64,000 bases of DNA from JAYOEY01 sp038120295 (GTDB lineage: Bacteria; Pseudomonadota; Alphaproteobacteria; MPNO01; UBA2964): contig JAYOLL010000022.1 in NCBI GenBank assembly GCA_038120295.1, forward strand, positions 6,064 to 70,063, written 5' to 3'. Shown one piece after another: positions 59,332 through 64,000 of this stretch. Within the stretch, counting starts at the first letter, position 1; every line of letters begins with the position of its first letter. A model generated the notes under the pieces. That model saw nothing but the letters and a program-made list of their open reading frames with translations. It was not told where the DNA came from and made no database searches. The position numbers and the translations under genes were made by a program.

Positions 59332-60057
59332 TCAGCCCGCGGCTTTCCGACGCCCTGCCATTTTACGTTCGTACATGGCGCGGTCAGCAGCCGCCAGGGC
59401 CTCCTGCGCCGAATCGCCGCCCCGGATCGTATAGGTGCCGTGCGCGACGTGTATGGCGATGTCCGTGCCATTCCAGTCTAGCGTCTGCCCTTCGATCCGC
59501 CGCACCAGATCGGCGGCTTTTTCCACCGCCTGGTCTTCGTCGGCCTGCGACAGTATGACAGCGAATTCGTCGCCGCCCAGCCTGCCTACGACATCCGATT
59601 CGCGGACGTTCCCGAGCAGGGTTTCCGCGACCTGCATCAGAACGGCATCCCCGGCGGCGTGGCCGTGCGTATCATTGATGGGTTTGAGATCGTTGACGTC
59701 GAAATAGATCAGACTGCTCGCCGTGCCGTAGCGTTCGGCAAACGCCATGATACGCGACAGTTCACGCACAAAGGCACGACGATTGGCAATCGGAGCAAGC
59801 GTGTCCTGGTCGGCACGCTGTTCAAGATAGGATATCCGCTGACGCGACTGTTCGATTTCTCTCCGCAGCGTTTCAACCTCCTCCATGAGGCGCATAATCG
59901 TGCCCTGCACCTTGGGCGTCAGTTCGGATTCCGGTATGCCGAGCACGGAAGTGCTATCCGTGGCAATGCGCGGTGAAGAAGCCGCTGCGTCGGCCCGGCT
60001 GTAAGCAGCGGCGGATCGGGCTACGGGTGAACTTGACCTGGTTGGTGAAATCTTCAT
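59332..60057 (-). CDS. GGDEF diguanylate cyclase
   Basis: 241-residue protein. A Ser/Ala-rich N-terminus (1-45) is followed by a coiled coil (about 50-85, LMEEVETLRREIEQSRQRIS) and a GGDEF domain (about 86-235). The active-site motif is intact (RLGGDEFAVIL). An inhibitory site RxxD is present as RESD just before it, and NDLKPINDTHGHAAGD binds substrate and metal. It should make cyclic-di-GMP from GTP. There is no membrane segment; the coiled coil suggests control by dimerisation. It is the active counterpart to the EAL protein 2.3 kb away. Confidence 0.92.
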   Translation of the reverse strand: MKISPTRSSSPVARSAAAYSRADAAASSPRIATDSTSVLGIPESELTPKVQGTIMRLMEEVETLRREIEQSRQRISYLEQRADQDTLAPIANRRAFVRELSRIMAFAERYGTASSLIYFDVNDLKPINDTHGHAAGDAVLMQVAETLLGNVRESDVVGRLGGDEFAVILSQADEDQAVEKAADLVRRIEGQTLDWNGTDIAIHVAHGTYTIRGGDSAQEALAAADRAMYERKMAGRRKAAG

Positions 60058-60227
60058 GCGATAACGGTCGCCCCGCGACGGTTCGGTTCTGGATTCAGCG
60101 GGACCAGTAAAGGCGGATTTTGTTAAGGAATGATTAGAGTTTGACGAAAATCCCGGGCGTTGCGCCCTTGTCCTGCCCCCCTATAATGCCGCCCCTGTCA
60201 CGGAAACGACCGCCAGAGGACCCCCGC

Positions 60228-60764
60228 ATGGCGAAAGCGCCTGCCCGCCGAAAAAAGAATGATCCGCCGCCTGTCGTGGAGCCAGTGGTTGGCATCGTCA
60301 TGGGGAGCCAGTCTGACTGGGAAACCATGCAACACGCGGCCGATACACTGAAATCGCTCGGCGTTCCGTGCGAAACCCGGATCGTGTCGGCGCACCGGAC
60401 ACCGGACCGTCTCGCGACCTATGCGAAGGAAGCGCGTGATCGCGGTCTGAAGGTCATTATCGCGGGCGCCGGCGGCGCAGCCCATTTGCCAGGCATGATG
60501 GCGGCGATGACGCCGCTACCGGTTTTTGGCGTGCCGGTCGAAAGCCGGGCGCTCAAAGGCATGGACAGCCTTCTGTCGATCGTCCAGATGCCGGCGGGCA
60601 TACCGGTCGGAACGCTCGCCATCGGACGCGCCGGTGCGGTCAACGCCGCCCTGCTGGCTGCGGCGGTCCTGGCGACATCGGATACGAAGATCGCGGCGGC
60701 GCTGGACAAGTGGCGTGAAAAACAGACCGCTTCGGTGGCCGATATTCCGGTTTCCGGAAAATGA
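60228..60764 (+). CDS. purE: N5-carboxyaminoimidazole ribonucleotide mutase
   Basis: 178-residue class I PurE of purine synthesis, converting N5-CAIR to CAIR. The phosphate site is VGIVMGSQSDWETM (21-34), the catalytic His is in IVSAHRTPDR (His56), and IAGAGGAAHLPGMMAA and PVFGVPVESRALKGMDSLLS follow. A 17-residue basic/Pro-rich N-terminal extension precedes the domain. GAGG 8 bases before the ATG at 60228 decides the start over an upstream frame at 60141. The stop overlaps purK (ATGA). Confidence 0.95.
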   Translation: MAKAPARRKKNDPPPVVEPVVGIVMGSQSDWETMQHAADTLKSLGVPCETRIVSAHRTPDRLATYAKEARDRGLKVIIAGAGGAAHLPGMMAAMTPLPVFGVPVESRALKGMDSLLSIVQMPAGIPVGTLAIGRAGAVNAALLAAAVLATSDTKIAAALDKWREKQTASVADIPVSGK

Positions 60765-61894
60765 CAGTCGACAAATCGGCGGCGCTGCCGCCAGGTTCGG
60801 TTATCGGCATCATGGGCGGCGGTCAGCTTGGTCGCATGATCGCCATGGCCGCCTACCGGCTCGGTTACCGGTGCGCCATCTTTTGCGAATCGGACAAAGA
60901 CCCGGCAGCCCAGGTATGCGACACGGTGGTCGCCACGCCCTACAACGATCCGGACGCGCTGGCCCGTTTCGCCGATCTCGTTGACGTCGTGACGTTCGAA
61001 TTCGAAAACATTCCGGCCGATGCCGCGGACTGGCTCACCCGGCATGCGCTGGTGCGCCCCAGCGCAAAGATCCTGGAGGTATCGCAGGACCGGATCGTGG
61101 AAAAATCGTTTCTGAACGACCATGGGATCGGAACCGCGCCGTGGGTCGAGATATCGGACGCCGATACGCTCACGGCGGCGGCGGCCCGGATTGATGAAGG
61201 CGCGGTCTTCAAGACGGCGCGGTTCGGCTACGACGGTAAAGGCCAGGCCATGGTCCGTTCGCCGCAGGATCTTTCCGCCGCATGGGAAGAGACGGGCCGG
61301 GTGCGGGCCGTTCTCGAAGGGTTCGTCGATTTTGCCTGCGAAGTCTCCGTGATCGTGGCGCGCGGACCGGACGGCGCGATGGAATGTTTCGATGTCGTCG
61401 AGAACCGGCACGCCAACCATATTCTCGACATCACCATAGCGCCGGCGGAGATCTCACCAGAAACCTCCGAATCGGCCCTGGCGACGGCATGCGCCGTTGC
61501 CGAAGCGCTCGACCTTACCGGCCTGCTGGCCATCGAAATGTTCGTCACACGAGACGGCGGCATTCTGGTCAACGAGATCGCCCCAAGGCCTCATAATTCC
61601 GGGCACTGGACCATCGACGCCTGCGTCACCAGCCAGTTCGAACAGATGGTGAGGGCGGTTTGCGGCCTGCCGCTGGGGTCGCCGGCGCGCCATTCCAACG
61701 CCATCATGCGCAATCTGATCGGCGATTCCGCTAATCGCTGGCATGAATGGCTTGAAGCGCCCCAAACAAAGCTGCACCTGTACGGCAAGGCCGAAGCGCG
61801 GCCCGGCCGGAAAATGGGGCATATGACACGACTTTACGACCGCGGACCCTGGAAGCCGGGCGCGGTCGATACGGCCCTGAAGGGCTGGGTTTAG
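60761..61894 (+). CDS. purK: 5-(carboxyamino)imidazole ribonucleotide synthase
   Basis: 377-residue ATP-grasp enzyme that makes N5-CAIR from AIR, bicarbonate and ATP; it acts directly before PurE. The N-terminal domain has IGIMGGGQLGRMIAMAAYRL. ATP-grasp elements include FKTARFGYDGKGQAMV, LEGFVDFACEVSVIVAR and the metal-binding LVNEIAPRPHNSGHWTIDAC. The start is coupled to purE by a 4-base overlap, and its stop overlaps the convergent COQ9 gene by 4 bases (61891-61894). Confidence 0.95.
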   Translation: MTVDKSAALPPGSVIGIMGGGQLGRMIAMAAYRLGYRCAIFCESDKDPAAQVCDTVVATPYNDPDALARFADLVDVVTFEFENIPADAADWLTRHALVRPSAKILEVSQDRIVEKSFLNDHGIGTAPWVEISDADTLTAAAARIDEGAVFKTARFGYDGKGQAMVRSPQDLSAAWEETGRVRAVLEGFVDFACEVSVIVARGPDGAMECFDVVENRHANHILDITIAPAEISPETSESALATACAVAEALDLTGLLAIEMFVTRDGGILVNEIAPRPHNSGHWTIDACVTSQFEQMVRAVCGLPLGSPARHSNAIMRNLIGDSANRWHEWLEAPQTKLHLYGKAEARPGRKMGHMTRLYDRGPWKPGAVDTALKGWV

Positions 61895-62544
61895 GCCATT
61901 CTCCGGGCGCGGTCTCGCATCCCCCTCAGGATGCGGAATGGGTCGGGCAAACGGCCGAGGAGCCTTTCGCCGCGAGCCCGCAGTTTCGGAATTTTCAGAA
62001 CATCGGCCAGCCGGCGGTCGAGAAACGCCCAGCTTTCAACGCGCCCCTCGCTCTCGTCGTCGAGCCAGTAAAGCGTGGTCGCAGACAGCACGCCTGCCAG
62101 CAACGCCCGCTTTGTGTAAAAACTGAAATCGACCGACCGGTCGCCGACGGCCCGCCACATCGCATCGACCGTGCGGTAAAGCAGGCTCGCGCCCGTCGGC
62201 ACGTTGGGCGCCAGCGCGAGAAAGGATATCGACCGGCGGATCGCCTCCCGGTAGGGATCAACAGCTTCAAGCCGCGCTCTCACGGCAAAGGCTATCTTTT
62301 CGCTGTGCCGCATGGCGGAGAGGTCTGCCGCAGCGACCGCCTCGATCATCTGCCGGTCGGCCCAGCCGCTGAACGCGGCGATCGCTTCGCCGGCCCCGCC
62401 GGGAAAGAACCGTATGACATCCGCCTGGTCAAACCCGGCATCCATGGCGCCGGATTTGAGAGCCGCGTCGGTCCAGCCATCGAACGCCACATGCGGCAGC
62501 GCCGCCAGCAGAAGCGCGTCTCTTTCGTCCTCGCGACCGCTCAT
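61891..62544 (-). CDS. COQ9-family protein
   Basis: 217-residue TetR-like helical protein of the COQ9 family (rpsU-divergent domain relatives). The N-terminus LLLAALPHVAFDGWTDAALK and the C-terminal conserved region FLALAPNVPTGASLLYRTVD, YTKRALLAGVLSATTLYWLD, DESEGRVESWAFLDRRL are diagnostic. In mitochondria COQ9 binds lipids and presents ubiquinone precursors to COQ7; the bacterial protein is thought to have a similar role. An AGGGG just before the ATG at 62544 favours this start over one at 62571 that would overlap def. It follows def on the same strand. Confidence 0.88.
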   Translation of the reverse strand: MSGREDERDALLLAALPHVAFDGWTDAALKSGAMDAGFDQADVIRFFPGGAGEAIAAFSGWADRQMIEAVAAADLSAMRHSEKIAFAVRARLEAVDPYREAIRRSISFLALAPNVPTGASLLYRTVDAMWRAVGDRSVDFSFYTKRALLAGVLSATTLYWLDDESEGRVESWAFLDRRLADVLKIPKLRARGERLLGRLPDPFRILRGMRDRARRMA

Positions 62545-62557
62545 CGGACCCCTGCGC

Positions 62558-63136
62558 TCAGGCCGCGGCATCGTCGGAATCCGGGCCCGCTCCGGGGGAC
62601 CGAATTTCCGGCAGCCCGTGATTGCGCGCCTCTTCGGTGAAGACAAGCAGGGAAAGATCGTGCATGCGCTGCGGGTAAAGAACGCCGTCGAGATGATCGA
62701 ATTCATGCTGAAACACGCGGGCATGGAACCCCGTGGCCTCACGATCAATTGCCTGCCCCGCGGGCGTTACGCCGCGATAGCGGATATGGGTATGGCGCGC
62801 CACCGCGCCCGTCAGCCCCGGCACGGAAAGACAGCCCTCCCAGCCGATGGCCATCCGATCCGACAGCGGCATCCATTCGGGATTGACGAGTATCGTCATC
62901 GGCGTGAAATCCGTATCGGGCCCATCCTCGCCCTCGCCGCGCGGCGCGGCGAAGATAACGACCCTCTGTGAAACATGGACCTGCGGCGCGGCCAGTCCGG
63001 CGCCCGAGATATCGTCCAGCGTTTCCAGCATGTCGTTAACGAGTTGACGGATTTCGGGCGAAGTCGGGTCGGCGACTTCCTGGGCGCGTTCGCTGAGAAC
63101 GGGGTGCCCCATGCGGGCGATTTTCAATATGGACAT
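62558..63136 (-). CDS. def: peptide deformylase
   Basis: 192-residue metalloenzyme removing the formyl group from new proteins. All three motifs are present: GAGLAAPQV (45-53), EGCLSVPG with Cys102, and QHEFDHLDG with His144, Glu145 and His148. The C-terminus is rich in Gly, Asp and Ala. The ATG at 63136 (MSILKIARMGHPVL) is the family start, although the frame is open to 63166. Length is a little above the 170-180 usual. Another deformylase copy elsewhere in the genome is likely in this group. Confidence 0.94.
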   Translation of the reverse strand: MSILKIARMGHPVLSERAQEVADPTSPEIRQLVNDMLETLDDISGAGLAAPQVHVSQRVVIFAAPRGEGEDGPDTDFTPMTILVNPEWMPLSDRMAIGWEGCLSVPGLTGAVARHTHIRYRGVTPAGQAIDREATGFHARVFQHEFDHLDGVLYPQRMHDLSLLVFTEEARNHGLPEIRSPGAGPDSDDAAA

Positions 63137-63327
63137 TTTGACAATATGGGCTGCCCGAACAGCCAAATCAATTCAAGAGAAGTCGCCGCTGTTTCTCCGG
63201 ACGGGGGCGACCGCCAGAGTGCGCCGCATGACGCCCGATCTTCTGCGCGAAACCGATGCGGTCAAGGCGATCCGGGCGGGGCGGAAACAGATAGAATTCT
63301 GCGGGATCTGGCTGCCAGCCAACCGGA

Positions 63328-64000
63328 TCAGTCGAGCGCCTGAAGGATCTCTTCCGTCATTTTCTTGGCGTCGCCGAACAGCATCATCGTGTTGTCGCGG
63401 AAGAACAGCTCGTTATCGACGCCCGCATAGCCTGATGACATGCCGCGCTTCACGAACAGCACTGTCTGCGCCTTTTCGACGTCGAGGATCGGCATGCCGT
63501 AGATCGGGCTGGCCGGATCGGTCTTTGCGGCGGGGTTGGTGACATCGTTCGCGCCAATCACATAGACCACGTCTGCGGTGGAGAATTCGTGGTTGATTTC
63601 CTCGAGTTCGAACACCTCGTCATAGGGCACATTGGCCTCGGCCAGCAGCACGTTCATATGGCCGGGCATGCGGCCGGCCACCGGATGAATCGCGTAGGAA
63701 ACGCTGACCCCGGCATCCTTGAGTACGTCGGACATTTCGCGGAGCGCGTGCTGGGCCTGCGCCACGGCCATGCCGTAGCCGGGCACGATGATGACCTTGC
63801 CGGCGTTCTGCATGATAAAGGCCGCATCCTCCGCGCCGCCCTGGCGCACACTGCGGTCCCCGGCGGCCGCGGATACCACACCTTCTTCGGCCCCGAACCC
63901 GCCGAGGATGACGTTGAAGAAGGACCGGTTCATCCCCTTGCACATGATGTAGCTGAGGATCGCGCCGGAGGAGCCGACCAGCGCGCCGGTGATGATCAGC
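63328..64000 (-). CDS. pntB: NAD(P) transhydrogenase beta subunit, 3' part
   Basis: C-terminal 224 or so codons; the start lies beyond the window edge. The NADP(H)-binding domain III is fully visible: KVIIVPGYGMAVAQAQHAL with the G-x-G-x-x-x-A fold, YAIHPVAGRMPGHMNVLLAE, VIGANDVTNPAA, and KRGMSSGYAGVDNELFF, ending DAKKMTEEILQALD. It begins inside the last membrane helix (LVGSSGAILSYIMCKGMNRS). With PntA it couples proton entry to NADPH formation. The gap to def is 191 bases. Confidence 0.95.
   Translation of the reverse strand, partial: LIITGALVGSSGAILSYIMCKGMNRSFFNVILGGFGAEEGVVSAAAGDRSVRQGGAEDAAFIMQNAGKVIIVPGYGMAVAQAQHALREMSDVLKDAGVSVSYAIHPVAGRMPGHMNVLLAEANVPYDEVFELEEINHEFSTADVVYVIGANDVTNPAAKTDPASPIYGMPILDVEKAQTVLFVKRGMSSGYAGVDNELFFRDNTMMLFGDAKKMTEEILQALD

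Noticed and set aside
63228..63327. Plus-strand coding-like stretch (MTPDLLRETDAVKAIRAGRK) between def and pntB
   Set aside because: Third-codon GC bias looks coding, but the frame runs on into antisense of pntB and no family or ribosome site was seen; it may be a fragment of a lost gene.
1..64000. tRNA, rRNA, CRISPR, insertion sequences, prophage or defence islands
   Set aside because: No cloverleaf-like or repeat-spacer structure, no transposase or integrase frames and no defence genes were recognised; the lone HNH protein is of a chromosomal housekeeping type.

Overview
The window is a high-GC, gene-dense bacterial chromosome segment, most likely from an alphaproteobacterium of the Rhodospirillales type. 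The evidence is the combination of a CpdR-type cell-cycle response regulator, a DUF4175/TIGR02302 protein after lysA, a COQ9-family protein, a DUF2125 protein, an MJ0042/DUF3426 zinc-ribbon protein beside ftsEX, a HIG1-type twin-TM protein before etfBA, MetX-MetW, and a B12-dependent ribonucleotide reductase. No rRNA, tRNA, CRISPR array, insertion sequence or prophage was seen. A run of exactly 100 N (13007-13106) is a scaffolding gap, so order across it is an assembly inference.

Layout. 1-3.1 kb: end of a VOC protein, a LamG/PEP-CTERM surface protein whose signal peptide lacks a normal start codon, a DMT permease, a FemAB/GNAT-like transferase and a small membrane protein. 3.1-18.6 kb: an accessory catabolic region with a UbiD-type decarboxylase, a complete CoxM-CoxS-CoxL molybdenum hydroxylase plus alpha/beta hydrolase, an SDR that has lost its catalytic residues, two further lone CoxL-type subunits, an LLM flavin oxidoreductase, and repair or housekeeping enzymes (AlkA, Nudix, HNH, esterase). 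18.7-23.9 kb: electron transfer flavoprotein, 3-hydroxybutyryl-CoA dehydrogenase, a PF04909 amidohydrolase and a TlpA thioredoxin. 23.9-34.3 kb: argH-lptM-lysA-DUF4175, then cpdR-hpt-zinc-ribbon protein, then ftsE-ftsX-ydcF-plsC.

34.3-46.6 kb: nrdJ behind a cluster of DnaA-box-like 9-mers, a MATE pump, an FAH-family hydrolase, ChaC, a second DMT permease, a DUF2125 protein and an RND efflux pair. 46.6-53.8 kb: an aromatic amino acid operon (chorismate mutase/ACT protein, HisC, TyrA), metXW, a methyltransferase, gloB and a GST. 53.9-60.1 kb: phaA-phaB for polyhydroxybutyrate precursors, a PAS-GGDEF-EAL protein with a degenerate GGDEF site, an AT-rich island, a small unknown protein, a decayed propionyl-CoA synthetase, two divergent YdcH-like micro-proteins and a diguanylate cyclase. 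60.2-64 kb: purE-purK, COQ9, peptide deformylase and the 3' part of pntB.

Most of the window is core metabolism in compact operons with ATGA or TAATG overlaps. The points most worth a second look are the DnaA-like box array in front of nrdJ, the prpE remnant (W47 to TAG plus a deletion of most of the gene), the SDR lacking Ser-Tyr-Lys, the shortened chorismate mutase-PDT-ACT protein, and the unusual active-site loop of the first CoxL. I found no clear novel defence, mobile or RNA system.
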